DNA of 46,729 nucleotides from Sulfitobacter sp. (GTDB lineage: Bacteria; Pseudomonadota; Alphaproteobacteria; Rhodobacterales; Rhodobacteraceae), in the NCBI GenBank assembly GCA_024637305.1, contig JAGXFI010000015.1:1-46729 (forward strand), given 5' to 3'. How positions within the stretch are numbered: position 1 is the stretch's first letter; each line of letters opens with the position of its first letter. The position numbers were made by a program, and so were the translations under genes. Under the pieces are notes generated by a model, which saw nothing but the letters and a program-made list of their open reading frames with translations, was not told the origin of the DNA and made no database searches. This document shows positions 25,521-34,733 of the stretch, piece after piece.

Positions 25521-25552
25521 AAACGCCCCGCATGAATTTGTGGGGCGTTTTG
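25521..25552 (+). terminator. Intrinsic terminator of lon
   Basis: AAACGCCCC pairs with GGGGCGTTT around a 12-base loop and runs into TTTTG. It lies between lon and the HU-like gene. Confidence 0.88.
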
Positions 25553-25744
25553 CATTCCGGCGCATGACCACCGGGTTGTTGCCAACGATGATCCATCTGT
25601 CACGCGTTTGTGGAACGACATCGTGATTTAAGCCGCTGATCGTTTCCTCGACAGTGTTGCGATGCATTAACGAATGCTGGCTATATGTTGTGGAATGCGC
25701 TATCAGAGTCGCAATGAATAACAAAAATTCACAAGGCAAAGCAG

Positions 25745-26149
25745 ATGAAATCCACCACCAAAACAGCCCCGCGCAGCACAGCGGCCCCAGAGGCGAAAAC
25801 AAAGACGACAGCGGAAAACGCCAATACCTCCGTGGTCACTACCGCGCCGACGCCGGCGGCTGATGAAAACCTGCAAGCCGTCGTCACGAACCGGCAGATG
25901 CGCCACAAGGAACTGGCGGAACGTGTGGCCGAACGCACGGGCAAGAACAAGGCGCAGGTCAAGCCCATCATCGAGGCAACACTGGCCGTCATAGGCGATG
26001 TCCTGGCCGAAAACCGCGGTCTGATCTTGCCGCCGCTTGGCCGTATCAAGTTGCAACGCGCCAAAGAATTGGCAGACGGTCGCGTCATGGTCCTGAAACT
26101 GCGTCAGAAAACCGCGGCAGCTACGGTTACCGACGAAAGCGATATCTGA
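25745..26149 (+). CDS. HU-family DNA-binding protein with disordered N-terminal tail
   Basis: The 134-residue protein has a ~45-residue Ala/Thr/Pro/Lys-rich tail followed by an HU/IHF-like fold (RQMRHKELAERVAERTGKNK, AQVKPIIEATLAVIGDVL, NRGLILPPLGRIKLQRAKEL). It lacks the standard HU beta-arm signature, so it is a divergent relative. It probably compacts or bends DNA, the basic tail adding contacts. AAGG precedes the ATG. GCATT-AACG-AATGC (25664-25677) lies upstream. The lon-HU order is common, which supports orthology but not co-transcription. Confidence 0.82.
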   Translation: MKSTTKTAPRSTAAPEAKTKTTAENANTSVVTTAPTPAADENLQAVVTNRQMRHKELAERVAERTGKNKAQVKPIIEATLAVIGDVLAENRGLILPPLGRIKLQRAKELADGRVMVLKLRQKTAAATVTDESDI

Positions 26150-26220
26150 ACTTTCGCCGGGTTGATTTCTGCGCGGCCCCTCTTGCAGGGGGCGCGCGAA
26201 TTGTCTAATCCGGCTTCCAC

Positions 26221-26295
26221 GGGTGATTAGCTCAGTGGTAGAGCGCTTCGTTCACATCGAAGATGTCAGGAGTTCAAATCTCTTATCACCCACCA
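26221..26295 (+). tRNA. tRNA-Val (CAC)
   Basis: The acceptor arm GGGTGAT/ATCACCC, discriminator A and encoded CCA are all present. The anticodon stem CTTCG/CGAAG holds loop TTCACAT with anticodon CAC. The D-arm (AGCTCAGTGGTAGAGC) and T-arm (GGAGTTCAAATCTC) fold normally. Confidence 0.95.
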
Positions 26296-26425
26296 TTTTC
26301 CCGTTTCGCACCGCTTTGAATCTGTGGCGTGAACGTCAAGGTTTTCATAGCACTCCAGTTTGGAACAAATGGAAATGAAGGGGTCAAGCATCTTGATTTT
26401 CACTGGCTTCCACGATGGGGCATTA

Positions 26426-26441
26426 ATATGTCCAGACATAT
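26426..26441. promoter_or_regulatory. Perfect 16-bp palindrome upstream of the histidine phosphatase gene
   Basis: ATATGTC-CA-GACATAT lies 26 bases before the ATG of the phosphatase gene, within the AT-richer gap that follows tRNA-Val. It may be an operator or a hairpin in the leader. No binding protein is known. Confidence 0.35.
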
Positions 26442-26467
26442 CCAGCTTTTGATCTGAATTCCGCGCC

Positions 26468-27064
26468 ATGCAGCCTCATCCACCCCTTTATATCCTGCGC
26501 CATGGCGAGACGGTCTGGAATGCCGAAGGACGATTGCAGGGACGATACGACAGCCCGTTGACGGAGCGCGGAATAGCGCAAGCGCAAGCCCAGCGGACGA
26601 TCCTCGGGGGGCTGGATCTGGACAGCTTTACCGCATTCAGCAGCCCGCAGGGACGGGCGTTTCAAACAGCGGCTATCGCGCTGGGGGGCCGGGTCAGCGA
26701 TATCCGCACCGATGACCGGCTGAGTGAAATAGGTCTAGGCGCATTCGCCGGACAGGACCGCGCGGCCCTGATTGCGCAAGAGCAGGTTTCCGACGGATTC
26801 GCGCTCTATGAACGGGCTCCAGGGGGCGAGGGATTCGCGGCGCTGCAAGCGCGCTGCCGACAATTCGTCACGAACCTGACAGGGCCTGCGATCCTTGTTA
26901 CCCACGGCATCACCAGCCGCATGCTGCGACTGGTCCTGACAGGTCGGGATCTGGCTGATTTATCACAAATGGGTGGTGGTCAGGGCGTGGTTTACGAAGT
27001 TCGTGAAGGCGTGCAGACCTGTCTGCGCGAAAAGGGCTTGAAGCCAGCGCCAAGCATGCGCTAA
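26468..27064 (+). CDS. Histidine phosphatase family protein (phosphoglycerate-mutase-like)
   Basis: The 198-residue protein has the catalytic ILRHGETVWNAEGRLQGR (phospho-His), a second arginine in FSSPQGRAFQTA, an acid in EIGLGAFAGQ and the second His in LVTHGITSRML. It is a cofactor-independent-looking phosphatase of the GpmB/CobC/PhoE type; the substrate is unknown. It sits between two valine tRNA genes, ending 12 bases before the second. Confidence 0.9.
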   Translation: MQPHPPLYILRHGETVWNAEGRLQGRYDSPLTERGIAQAQAQRTILGGLDLDSFTAFSSPQGRAFQTAAIALGGRVSDIRTDDRLSEIGLGAFAGQDRAALIAQEQVSDGFALYERAPGGEGFAALQARCRQFVTNLTGPAILVTHGITSRMLRLVLTGRDLADLSQMGGGQGVVYEVREGVQTCLREKGLKPAPSMR

Positions 27065-27076
27065 GACGCAGCCGAC

Positions 27077-27152
<76 letters not shown>

Positions 27153-27212
27153 TTCTCCAAGCTTATCAACCCCTGCCGAGGGGATTTGTGTTCGGGCACG
27201 AGCGCAGACGTA

Positions 27213-28238
27213 TCAACTGGCGTTCAGCACCCAAACGTAGCGCTTTGCATCCAAGGGGAAGTGTCGGCGTGTGCGGGGATGTTCCGTCATCCATCCAGTC
27301 AGCGTGCGGCGGTCCAGATTACGCCAGTCCTCACCTTTGAACCCGTTGTCCGTTTGCCCGATAGCGGCCCAATCGTCGATCAGGACGATGGCAGGGGCGG
27401 CGTGATCTGTTGCGATCGTCTTGAGTTCCTGCATGAGTGGCACCTGTCTGTCCGCGTTCTCCAGATCAGTGTCCTCGATCTGTGCGGTATCGACCGGATA
27501 GCCGCCCCACGGCGAACTTCCCCAGTCGACGGTGGCATCTCCGCTCCAATGGGCATCAAGGAAAAATACGCTTGGTCCGTCCAGTTTCTGGATCACGCGG
27601 GGCAAAGCTTCGGCGGAATTGCCCCTGACGCAGGTGATATTGTCGCGATGCGCCAATGTGCTGCGTGCCATCGCGTGCAATTTGGAGGCGAGCTCGATCG
27701 TGGTGACGGTGTCGAACCAATAGCTCGCGTGCAGCGCCGTATGCCCGAAGAGCGTCCCCGTCTCGACGAAATTCTTCAGGATATCAGGCGCGAATTCCCC
27801 GTGAAGTTCCTGAACAAGATCAAAGAGAAACGCTGGATACACGATCTGCGGATCAAGCGATAAAAGCTCGGTGCCGGTGTCGGTCTCATAGAGCGTCACC
27901 GGCCCCTCGGCGGGAAAATCGACGCGCAAGCGGACCCGGCTACGCAGGCCGATGGGCCTGTCTTCATAGTCCTGCCGCCCTGCGACCGGCTCTCCGGCTC
28001 CAAAGATTCGGCAGGGCAGGGCGGTACCATCCCTGCCGTGCGCCGCAATATTCAGATCGCGTACACCCTTGCCGAAGAACTGCAGCGTCAGAATGATCTT
28101 GGGGTGCTTTGTGTCTAGCCATGGCCGCCGCCCATCAAAATGCACCCACTTGAGATGGGGATGCAGTATTTTATCAGCGATCTGCTTGTAACGCATTTTC
28201 ACAGCTTGATATGTCCAGTTCAGGGTGTTGGCGGACAT
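27213..28238 (-). CDS. Class I SAM methyltransferase-like protein, accessory
   Basis: The 341-residue protein has an N-terminal ~150-residue region I do not recognise, and a C-terminal Rossmann-like part with ETGTLFGHTALHAS (glycine-rich SAM loop), VTTIELASKLHAMA (acidic end of strand 2), CVRGNSAEALP and SVFFLDAHWSGD. The pattern resembles FkbM-like or capsule-associated methyltransferases. It lies between tRNA-Val(UAC) and tRNA-Asp, opposite to both. Together with the next genes it suggests modification of a surface polysaccharide. Substrate not predictable. Confidence 0.7.
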   Translation of the reverse strand: MSANTLNWTYQAVKMRYKQIADKILHPHLKWVHFDGRRPWLDTKHPKIILTLQFFGKGVRDLNIAAHGRDGTALPCRIFGAGEPVAGRQDYEDRPIGLRSRVRLRVDFPAEGPVTLYETDTGTELLSLDPQIVYPAFLFDLVQELHGEFAPDILKNFVETGTLFGHTALHASYWFDTVTTIELASKLHAMARSTLAHRDNITCVRGNSAEALPRVIQKLDGPSVFFLDAHWSGDATVDWGSSPWGGYPVDTAQIEDTDLENADRQVPLMQELKTIATDHAAPAIVLIDDWAAIGQTDNGFKGEDWRNLDRRTLTGWMTEHPRTRRHFPLDAKRYVWVLNAS

Positions 28239-28455
28239 TGTACCAGCACAAAGGGAGCGTCAAAGCCTATCTGCACCTTATGCCAGACCCGATATCACAC
28301 CCGCGCAGAACCAGCCATTCCGGCAACACGGATGCCGGTCGGTGGGGGCAGATATTTTTTCCACAAAATGGTTGGTTTGCCGCTTGACGCATGCAGGTGC
28401 TGGCCATATTACCACCGGACACTTCGAGGCCAAGGCCTTGGGGATGCAGCAGCGG

Positions 28456-28532
28456 GCGGTTGTAGCTCAGTTGGTTAGAGTACCGGCCTGTCACGCCGGG
28501 GGTCGCGGGTTCGAGCCCCGTCAACCGCGCCA
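28456..28532 (+). tRNA. tRNA-Asp (GUC)
   Basis: The acceptor arm GCGGTTG/CAACCGC, discriminator G and encoded CCA are present. The anticodon stem CCGGC/GCCGG carries anticodon GTC. The D-arm (AGCTCAGTTGGTTAGAGT) and T-arm (CGGGTTCGAGCCCCG) are standard. Confidence 0.95.
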
Positions 28533-28542
28533 CCGCTGCTTC

Positions 28543-28572
28543 AAAAGGGATCGCATTATGCGGTCCCTTTTT
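28543..28572. terminator. Intrinsic terminator after tRNA-Asp
   Basis: AAAAGGGA pairs with TCCCTTTT around an inner CGCATTATGCG hairpin and runs into a T-tract. It can end the tRNA-Asp transcript and, in reverse, that of the sulfotransferase-like gene. Confidence 0.85.
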
Positions 28573-28577
28573 GCGTT

Positions 28578-29375
28578 TCAGTTGGCGTCGTAGCGATAGC
28601 CCAGGGCGGCTTCCAATCGCAGATCGAGTTGACTGCGCAAAAACCGGATGCCGTGTGCTCCCATTGCCTTTGGTGTCTGGGGGCGCGTGTCCACCGCTGC
28701 CAAAAACTTGGCCCCCAACCGTTTTTGGACAGGCTGAAACGCGCCGTCGCGTTGCGGCTGGTCGAATGCCTCCAGCAGTGCATCCAGCGTCGCCTCCGGG
28801 GCCATTTGCGCCGTCTCGGTGCTGAGCAGGACGCAGGTGCAAGGCCGCCGCAAATAACTTAGAAGGCCATAAAGCTTGGCCTTGCGCAGCGCGAACAGGT
28901 TGGGAAATGTCTGACCCGTCAACGGGTTCCGGTCATGTTGCAGGGGCTGGCCCACTACGCCCAGCGCCTCGGCACCGGGGAAATAGCGTGGACGGTCCAC
29001 AACCGTTTGCCACCGCGCGCGGATGAAATTCTGAAACTCCAACTCTTGAATCGCGGGAATCGTATGCCACGGCTTTTTGTGCATCGATAAGGCCCAGCTG
29101 TCCGCACGCCTGACCATCAGCACCACGCCCAGATCCGGGGGAATCGCAACCGAATGGGGAAACCCGTGTTTCCAGCCCAGATCTTCGGTCGGCTTCATCG
29201 CCGAGTTGCGACCCAGCAGACGTTTGACGAAATTGGTGCCGGATGACCGTTCGCCGAGAACCTGAAAGCGTGTGATCGGCGTTTTGGGGGCGCGGGGGGC
29301 GAGGAAGCCTGTTTCGGCAAAGTCGGGTGGGATCAAAGCGGCGTCCTCGTGAAAAATCTGATTCTCTTGTAGCAT
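28578..29375 (-). CDS. Sulfotransferase-like P-loop protein
   Basis: The ~265-residue protein has FQVLGERSSGTNFVKRLLGR near its N-terminus, resembling the PAPS 5'-phosphosulfate loop of sulfotransferases (RSGTN type), and VVLMVRRADSWALSMHKKP, resembling the 3'-phosphate-binding strand and helix. A third-party nucleotide-binding role cannot be excluded. The ATG at 29375 is preferred over one at 29405; a Shine-Dalgarno does not decide it. It is divergent from a glycosyltransferase gene 52 bases away, hinting at sulfated glycans. Confidence 0.65.
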   Translation of the reverse strand: MLQENQIFHEDAALIPPDFAETGFLAPRAPKTPITRFQVLGERSSGTNFVKRLLGRNSAMKPTEDLGWKHGFPHSVAIPPDLGVVLMVRRADSWALSMHKKPWHTIPAIQELEFQNFIRARWQTVVDRPRYFPGAEALGVVGQPLQHDRNPLTGQTFPNLFALRKAKLYGLLSYLRRPCTCVLLSTETAQMAPEATLDALLEAFDQPQRDGAFQPVQKRLGAKFLAAVDTRPQTPKAMGAHGIRFLRSQLDLRLEAALGYRYDAN

Positions 29376-29427
29376 CCACTCCGTTACCCTGCGAGGCGCA
29401 GGCAAAAGAATAACGGGCGGTGATGCA

Positions 29428-30300
29428 ATGCAGACAGTGGCGGCGGTAACGATGGTGCGCGATGACGCGTTTTTTCTGGCAGCCTGGCTGCGCCATTATG
29501 GCGGTCAGTTCGGTCGCGAGAATTGCTATGTCATCAATCACGGACGCGGGGCCCAAGTGGCAGAGCTGGCGCAAGGCTGCAACGTTATCGGCATCCCCGG
29601 TGACGCGCACAAGAACTTCGACATCAAGCGCTGGGGGTTGCTGAACAATCTCGTCGGCGGATTGCGCAAATATTACCGCCACGTGATCGTGGGGGACGTG
29701 GACGAATTGGTTGTGGTGGATCCCCAGACGGGCATGGACCTTGCCGGGTTCATGGCTGATCAGCCTGAAGGCCGCATTTTGACCCCGCTGGGTCTTGAGG
29801 TCATCCACCGCATCGACATCGAGCCGGAGCCGGTGGGCGAGACCATTCTGGGACCGCGCCGCCATGTGCGACCGGCACCGCATTATTCCAAGCCCTGCGT
29901 CGTCTCTGCCCCGGTGAAACTGTCGCGCGGCGGGCATTTTGCACAGTTCGGCAAGCTGTTCTCGCCGGATGCACTTTATCTGATGCACCTCAAATATTGC
30001 GATTTCGACAATTATGTTGCTGCGATGGACCGGCGCAATTCCGTCACGGCTGAGGTCGGCGCGGCGGTCAAGGAGACGGCGATCGGCCGGCATTGGTTTG
30101 CGTCCGAACGTGGCGAGGACCGCGCTGTGTTCGAGGCTTTCGCCGATCTGGAGCTGATCGAAGGTTTTGATCTGCGCAGCTTGCGTCGCAAGATGCAGCG
30201 CACGTTCAAGCCTCGCGGCGAAACGGGTTACTATCAGTTCGACCGGCCCGATTATACTACCCAATATGTCTTGCCAGACCGGTTCAACGGCCTGATCTGA
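29428..30300 (+). CDS. Glycosyltransferase family 2-like protein
   Basis: The 290-residue protein opens with AAVTMVRDDAFFLAAWLRHY, a GT-A fold N-terminus, and has a DVDE motif (IVGDVDELVVV) around residue 90 fitting the metal/sugar-nucleotide DxD site. Later YLMHLKYCDFDNYVAAMDRR matches the bacterial glycosyltransferase-2_4/GT92-like group. It probably acts on cell-surface glycan in the cytoplasm. Donor and acceptor are unknown. Confidence 0.82.
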   Translation: MQTVAAVTMVRDDAFFLAAWLRHYGGQFGRENCYVINHGRGAQVAELAQGCNVIGIPGDAHKNFDIKRWGLLNNLVGGLRKYYRHVIVGDVDELVVVDPQTGMDLAGFMADQPEGRILTPLGLEVIHRIDIEPEPVGETILGPRRHVRPAPHYSKPCVVSAPVKLSRGGHFAQFGKLFSPDALYLMHLKYCDFDNYVAAMDRRNSVTAEVGAAVKETAIGRHWFASERGEDRAVFEAFADLELIEGFDLRSLRRKMQRTFKPRGETGYYQFDRPDYTTQYVLPDRFNGLI

Positions 30301-30383
30301 TATTCGGCGTGGCAGCGCGGGGTCACTCCCACAGCCGCCACGCCAGCGATTCTGGTGGCTGATAACCGGACCCGGAACGGTTT

Positions 30384-31754
30384 TCAGGTTATCGCGTCAA
30401 GGATGCGCGCCCAGGAGCGGATGCCTTTGTGAAAGCTTTCCATGTCGTATTTCTCGTTCGGGGAATGGATCTGGTCGTTGTCCTTGCCAAAGCCCACCAG
30501 CATCGGTTCCGTCCCGAGGATTTTCTGGAAGTGACCCGCGATGGGAATCGAGCCGCCGCATCCGACATAGGCGGCGGGGATGCCCCATTCCTCGCTCAGC
30601 GCACGGCGCGCGGCGTCAAAGGCGGGGGCGTCCGTGGCGGCACTCGAGGCGCTGCTTGCGCCGTGGTCTTTCCATGTCGCTGTGCAATCGGGGGGCAGCA
30701 TACCTTCTACCATCGCGCGGAAACTGGCGCGAATGGCGTGCGGATCCTGCCCGGCGACAAGGCGAAAGCTGATCTTGGCATGCGCCATGGAGGGCAGAAC
30801 GGTCTTGAACCCGTCCCCGTTGTAGCCGCCCCATATGCCGTTGACGTCACAGGTCGGGCGCGACCATATCATCTCGATCGGCATGCGGTCCTGTTCGCCC
30901 GCAGGTGTGCTAAGGCCGACATCGCCCAGAAACCCGGCGTGGTCGAAAGCGAGGCCCTGCCACTGCGCTTCGATCTCATCGGGCAGTTCCTGCACGCCGT
31001 CGTAGAATTCCGGCACCGTAATATGGCCCTGATCGTCATGCAGCGACGCCACGATGCGCGACAGGACACGGATCGGGTTGATCGCGATGCCACCGTACAT
31101 GCCCGAATGCAGGTCTTTGTCGGGTGCGGTGATTGTCAGTTCCTCGCCCAGCAATCCGCGCAGCATCGTTACGATGGCCGGCGTGCGCGATTCGAAAAGG
31201 CCGGTATCGCAAATCAGCGCCAGATCGGTTTTCAGCTCTTCGGCGTTCTCCTTCATGAAAGGCACCAGCGAGGGAGAGCCGGATTCTTCCTCGCCCTCCA
31301 GAAAAAAGGTGATGCGGCACGGCCAATCGCCCTTGACGGCCTTCCAGGCTCGCAGGGCTTCGATAAAGGTCATCAGCTGGCCTTTGTCATCGGATGCCCC
31401 GCGGCCCCGGATCACCTGACCTGCCGGCGTGTCCTCTACCTGTGGATCGAAAGGATCACGGTCCCACAGGTTCAGCGGATCGACCGGCTGGACGTCGTAA
31501 TGACCGTAAAACAGCAGATGCGGCCCACCGTCGCCGACATGGCCGACCACCATCGGATGCCCCGGTGTCTGGCGTTTTTCCGCTTCGACGCCAAACTCTT
31601 GCAGGTTCGCAACCAGCCAGTCTGCCGCCGCATCGCAGTCTGCCTTGAAGGCCGGATCGGTCGAGATCGACTTGATCCTCAGCAGCTCCAGCAACCGCTC
31701 GGTCGCGGCGGGTAGTTCTTGGTCGATACGGGTCAGAATGGCGTCCACGGACAT
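30384..31754 (-). CDS. M20 family metallopeptidase (dipeptidase-like)
   Basis: The ~456-residue enzyme has the co-catalytic zinc site: FYGHYDVQPVDP (His, Asp), GRGASDDKGQL, FLEGEEESGSPSL (Glu-Glu) and a late His segment (DNDQIHSPNEKYD). The central dimerisation domain is present (GLLGEELTITAPDKDLHSGMYGG spread over it). It hydrolyses dipeptides or related amides in the cytoplasm. The ATG at 31754 has GAGGAG upstream; the open frame to 31961 is not coding-like. Confidence 0.93.
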   Translation of the reverse strand: MSVDAILTRIDQELPAATERLLELLRIKSISTDPAFKADCDAAADWLVANLQEFGVEAEKRQTPGHPMVVGHVGDGGPHLLFYGHYDVQPVDPLNLWDRDPFDPQVEDTPAGQVIRGRGASDDKGQLMTFIEALRAWKAVKGDWPCRITFFLEGEEESGSPSLVPFMKENAEELKTDLALICDTGLFESRTPAIVTMLRGLLGEELTITAPDKDLHSGMYGGIAINPIRVLSRIVASLHDDQGHITVPEFYDGVQELPDEIEAQWQGLAFDHAGFLGDVGLSTPAGEQDRMPIEMIWSRPTCDVNGIWGGYNGDGFKTVLPSMAHAKISFRLVAGQDPHAIRASFRAMVEGMLPPDCTATWKDHGASSASSAATDAPAFDAARRALSEEWGIPAAYVGCGGSIPIAGHFQKILGTEPMLVGFGKDNDQIHSPNEKYDMESFHKGIRSWARILDAIT

Positions 31755-31855
31755 GCAAAGGCTCCTCGGGGGGTGTTGGTTTTGCGCGACCCTATCAGCC
31801 TTGCTTGCAGTGTCTAGGCGTGCATCCCAAGCAGTCCAACACCTGAAAACACCAA

Positions 31856-31882
31856 CGCCGCAGGATGATCTTTCCTGCGGCG
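31856..31882. other. Perfect 10-bp hairpin in the M20-hemA divergent region
   Basis: CGCCGCAGGA and TCCTGCGGCG pair around the 7-base loop TGATCTT. The element looks like a terminator but lies upstream of both neighbouring genes, which are divergent. It may shield hemA from antisense readthrough, or end a small unannotated RNA. Confidence 0.55.
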
Positions 31883-31898
31883 CGTTTCGCCGCGAAGT

Positions 31899-31912
31899 TT
31901 GATCTGGATCAA
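31899..31912. promoter_or_regulatory. FNR/FnrL-type box upstream of hemA
   Basis: TTGATCTGGATCAA is an exact match to the TTGAT-N4-ATCAA consensus. Its centre is ~134 bases upstream of the hemA ATG and ~71 bases upstream of the start site predicted from the TATAAT at 31964, a typical class I activator distance. hemA is a known FnrL target in Rhodobacter sphaeroides, so oxygen-responsive control of tetrapyrrole synthesis is likely. Confidence 0.82.
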
Positions 31913-31941
31913 AGATGCGACAACCTGTGCCGTTTATTGCC

Positions 31942-31969
31942 ATTGAAGCGAGACGCCTCATTCTATAAT
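31942..31969 (+). promoter_or_regulatory. Candidate sigma-70 promoter of hemA
   Basis: A perfect TATAAT (31964-31969) has ATTGAA 16 bases upstream. The leader to the ATG at 32040 is ~63 bases and contains GTGAC-CAAA-GTCAC (31994-32007), a small inverted repeat that might be a second regulator site. Confidence 0.55.
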
Positions 31970-32039
31970 CATTCTAACTGATTGTGGAGGTGCGTGACCA
32001 AAGTCACATGACCGCAGGAAAAAGAAACGGAGACGCGCA

Positions 32040-33263
32040 ATGGATTATACCGAAAAGCTGGATCAGGCGATTGCGCGTCTGCATGATGAAGGCCGATACC
32101 GGACCTTCATCGACATTGAGCGCCGCAATGGCCAGTTCCCCCATGCCGTATGGACGCGGCCTGACGGGTCCGAGCAGGACATAACCGTCTGGTGCGGCAA
32201 CGATTATCTTGGGATGGGCCAGAACCCTGTGGTGCTGGCCGCCATGAAAGAAGCGTTGGACGCGACCGGCGCAGGCTCTGGCGGGACGCGAAACATTTCG
32301 GGGACAACGGTCTATCACAAGCGGCTAGAGGCGGAACTTGCCGATCTGCATGGCAAGGAGGCAGCCTTGCTGTTCACCTCGGCCTATATTGCCAATGATG
32401 CCACGCTTTCCACGCTGCCAAAGCTGTTTCCGGGGCTGATCATCTATTCGGATTCGCTCAACCACGCGTCCATGATCGAAGGCGTGCGCCGCAATGGCGG
32501 TGCCAAGCGTATCTTCCGTCACAACGATGTGGACCACCTGCGCGAGCTGCTGGAGGCGGATGACCCTGCCGCACCAAAGCTTATCGCCTTCGAATCGATC
32601 TATTCGATGGATGGCGATTTCGGCCCCATCGAGGCGATTTGCGATCTGGCCGACGAATTCGGCGCGCTGACTTATATCGACGAAGTACACGCCGTTGGCA
32701 TGTACGGTCCGCGTGGGGCAGGGGTGGCCGAAAGGGACCGCCTGATGCACCGGCTTGACATTATCAACGGTACGCTGGCCAAGGCATATGGTGTGATGGG
32801 CGGTTATATCGCCGCTTCTGCCAAGATGTGCGATGCGATCCGCTCCTACGCGCCGGGGTTCATCTTTACCACTTCGCTGCCGCCTGCGGTCGCGGCGGGG
32901 GCTGCGGCCTCGGTTGCTTTTCTCAAGCGCGCGCCGGAGCTTCGCAAGAAGCATCAGGAACAAGCCAAGGCATTGAAGTTGCGCTTGAAAGGCATGGGGC
33001 TGCCGATCATCGACCATGGCAGCCATATCGTGCCGGTTATGGTTGGAAACCCTGTTCACACCAAGCTGCTGTCCGACATGCTGCTGCAGGATCACGGCAT
33101 TTATGTGCAGCCGATCAATTTCCCCACTGTCCCGCGCGGCACGGAGCGTTTGCGCTTTACCCCGTCACCGGTCCACGGCCCGCGCGAAATGGACGCATTG
33201 GTACGGGCGATGGACAATTTGTGGTCGCAATGTGCGCTAAATCGCGCCGAGCAAGCTGGCTAA
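32040..33263 (+). CDS. hemA: 5-aminolevulinate synthase
   Basis: The 407-residue PLP enzyme condenses glycine and succinyl-CoA to 5-aminolevulinate, the first step of the C4 (Shemin) tetrapyrrole pathway of alphaproteobacteria. It shows [21 protein letters not shown], the PLP-ring residues [13 protein letters not shown] and the Schiff-base lysine K248 (GTLAKAYG). Length and residue numbering match Rhodobacter HemA. Its product feeds heme and siroheme, linking it to the cys genes. FNR-type control is suggested by the upstream box. Confidence 0.97.
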   Translation: MDYTEKLDQAIARLHDEGRYRTFIDIERRNGQFPHAVWTRPDGSEQDITVWCGNDYLGMGQNPVVLAAMKEALDATGAGSGGTRNISGTTVYHKRLEAELADLHGKEAALLFTSAYIANDATLSTLPKLFPGLIIYSDSLNHASMIEGVRRNGGAKRIFRHNDVDHLRELLEADDPAAPKLIAFESIYSMDGDFGPIEAICDLADEFGALTYIDEVHAVGMYGPRGAGVAERDRLMHRLDIINGTLAKAYGVMGGYIAASAKMCDAIRSYAPGFIFTTSLPPAVAAGAAASVAFLKRAPELRKKHQEQAKALKLRLKGMGLPIIDHGSHIVPVMVGNPVHTKLLSDMLLQDHGIYVQPINFPTVPRGTERLRFTPSPVHGPREMDALVRAMDNLWSQCALNRAEQAG

Positions 33264-33316
33264 CTACTTAAAATTTCGCATAGCTGTTGCTTTATGCTAC
33301 GCTAATCTGATCATAA

Positions 33317-33357
33317 GGCCGGACCACGAATCGAAAATTCGATTGTGGAAAACGGCC
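33317..33357. other. Extended palindromic structure between hemA and the RodZ-like gene
   Basis: A 25-base near-perfect palindrome (33324-33348; CCACGAATCGAA to TTCGATTGTGG, one G-T wobble) is enclosed by GGCCG/CGGCC (33317-33321 and 33353-33357). No long T-run follows. It could be a terminator or processing site for hemA mRNA, or an operator for the next gene. Confidence 0.5.
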
Positions 33358-33388
33358 AGCAGGCAGTTGGGATAGTTGGGGCATATCT

Positions 33389-34663
33389 ATGATCGGGCGT
33401 TGGTCCTCCAGTAAGGCTGAGGCAGAGGAAGCTGAACCCAAAGGGTTTGATGCTTTCGAATTGCGGCTGGGGGATGTGATGCGCGGCGAACGTGCGACGA
33501 TGGGGAAATCCCTGCTCGACGTGCAGCGTGAATTGCGGATCAAGGCTTCCTATATCGCGGCGATCGAGAATGCCGACCCCGATGCTTTCGATACGCCCGG
33601 TTTCATCGCCGGGTACGTTCGGTCCTATGCGCGCTACCTGCACATGAACCCTGACGAGGCGTTTGCATCCTTTTGTACCGAATCCGGCTTTTCCGTCGCC
33701 CATGGCATGTCTGCCGAAGCGTCCGTCATCAAGAAGCCGTCGCGCGAGGAACGCCTCAGCCGCCACGCCGACAGCGATATATTCGCCCGACCCGCAACAC
33801 CTTTCATACCGACAGGCGACAGCATATTCAGCCATGTCGAACCTGCTGCAATCGGCTCTGCCGCTGTGCTGGTGGCGCTGATCGCGGCCATCAGCTTTGG
33901 TGGCTGGACCGTGCTGAGAGAAGTGCAGCGTGTGCAGGTTTCGCCGGTCGATCAGACGCCGCTCGTGTTGTCGGATCTCGATCCGTTGCAGGGTGCGCTG
34001 ACGCAGGACCAAGATGCGGATATCGCCACCGTCGACGCGCCGCGCGCCGAAGCACTGGACCGGCTTTACCGGCCACAGGCGCTGGACGTGCCCGTGCTGG
34101 TCGCCCGTGACGCGCCGATCGCGACACTTGATCCACGCACCAGCGGCGTTTTCACCGCCGCCATAAGCGCACCGGTTATCGCAGCCCCCGAGGATGCTCC
34201 GCTGATCGACACCGCCATGCAGTTCGCCATCGACGATGTCAGCCGCTCCATCGGCGGGACCGACGCGCCGGTGCCGCAGGTCGTCGAAGAACCTGTCGAC
34301 ACGTTGCGCATGGTTGCCGCCTATGACAGTTGGGTCAGCGTCAAGGCCGCAGACGGGACTACCCTGTATGAGGCAACGATGACAAAAGGCGATGTCTTTG
34401 ACGTTCCCGCCATGGAAGAGCCGCCTACGCTTCTTACCGGAGAATCCGGTGCGCTCTATTTTGCAATGGATGGCGGATGCTACGGACCCGTCGGCCGTTC
34501 AGGTACCATTACCAAGAATTTGCCGCTGCACCGCGAAGCGCTTGCAGAACTCTACAAGCCTGTTGCACCGGGCGGCGATCGCTCGCTCAACCGCATGTTT
34601 GCCGATCTCAGCGCGTCCATGACACCTTCGGCACTCGCCGCGATCCCCTGCCAGACGCAGTAG
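33389..34663 (+). CDS. RodZ-like protein: cytoplasmic HTH, one membrane segment, DUF4115
   Basis: The 424-residue protein has an N-terminal HTH_25 domain (about residues 25-95: [50 protein letters not shown]), a single membrane segment (~154-173), a long acidic Ala/Pro-rich linker and a C-terminal DUF4115-like domain (~310-390: [20 protein letters not shown]). This architecture is that of RodZ, which links MreB filaments to the cell-wall elongation complex. It precedes ispG, a neighbourhood also seen elsewhere. Direct DNA binding is not implied. Confidence 0.85.
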   Translation: MIGRWSSSKAEAEEAEPKGFDAFELRLGDVMRGERATMGKSLLDVQRELRIKASYIAAIENADPDAFDTPGFIAGYVRSYARYLHMNPDEAFASFCTESGFSVAHGMSAEASVIKKPSREERLSRHADSDIFARPATPFIPTGDSIFSHVEPAAIGSAAVLVALIAAISFGGWTVLREVQRVQVSPVDQTPLVLSDLDPLQGALTQDQDADIATVDAPRAEALDRLYRPQALDVPVLVARDAPIATLDPRTSGVFTAAISAPVIAAPEDAPLIDTAMQFAIDDVSRSIGGTDAPVPQVVEEPVDTLRMVAAYDSWVSVKAADGTTLYEATMTKGDVFDVPAMEEPPTLLTGESGALYFAMDGGCYGPVGRSGTITKNLPLHREALAELYKPVAPGGDRSLNRMFADLSASMTPSALAAIPCQTQ

Positions 34664-34682
34664 CCGGGCATTGCACCGCGCC

Positions 34683-34710
34683 GTGGTCCTGATTAGGTAT
34701 CAGGTACCAC
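34683..34710 (+). other. Stem-loop in the ispG leader
   Basis: GTGGT-CCTGAT pairs with ATCAGG-(T)-ACCAC around the loop TAGGT, with one bulged base. It fills most of the 70-base gap between the RodZ-like stop and the ispG start and has no T-run, so it is more likely a leader or mRNA-processing structure than a terminator. Confidence 0.5.
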
Positions 34711-34733
34711 AGCCTTTGAAGGGACTCAGCCCC

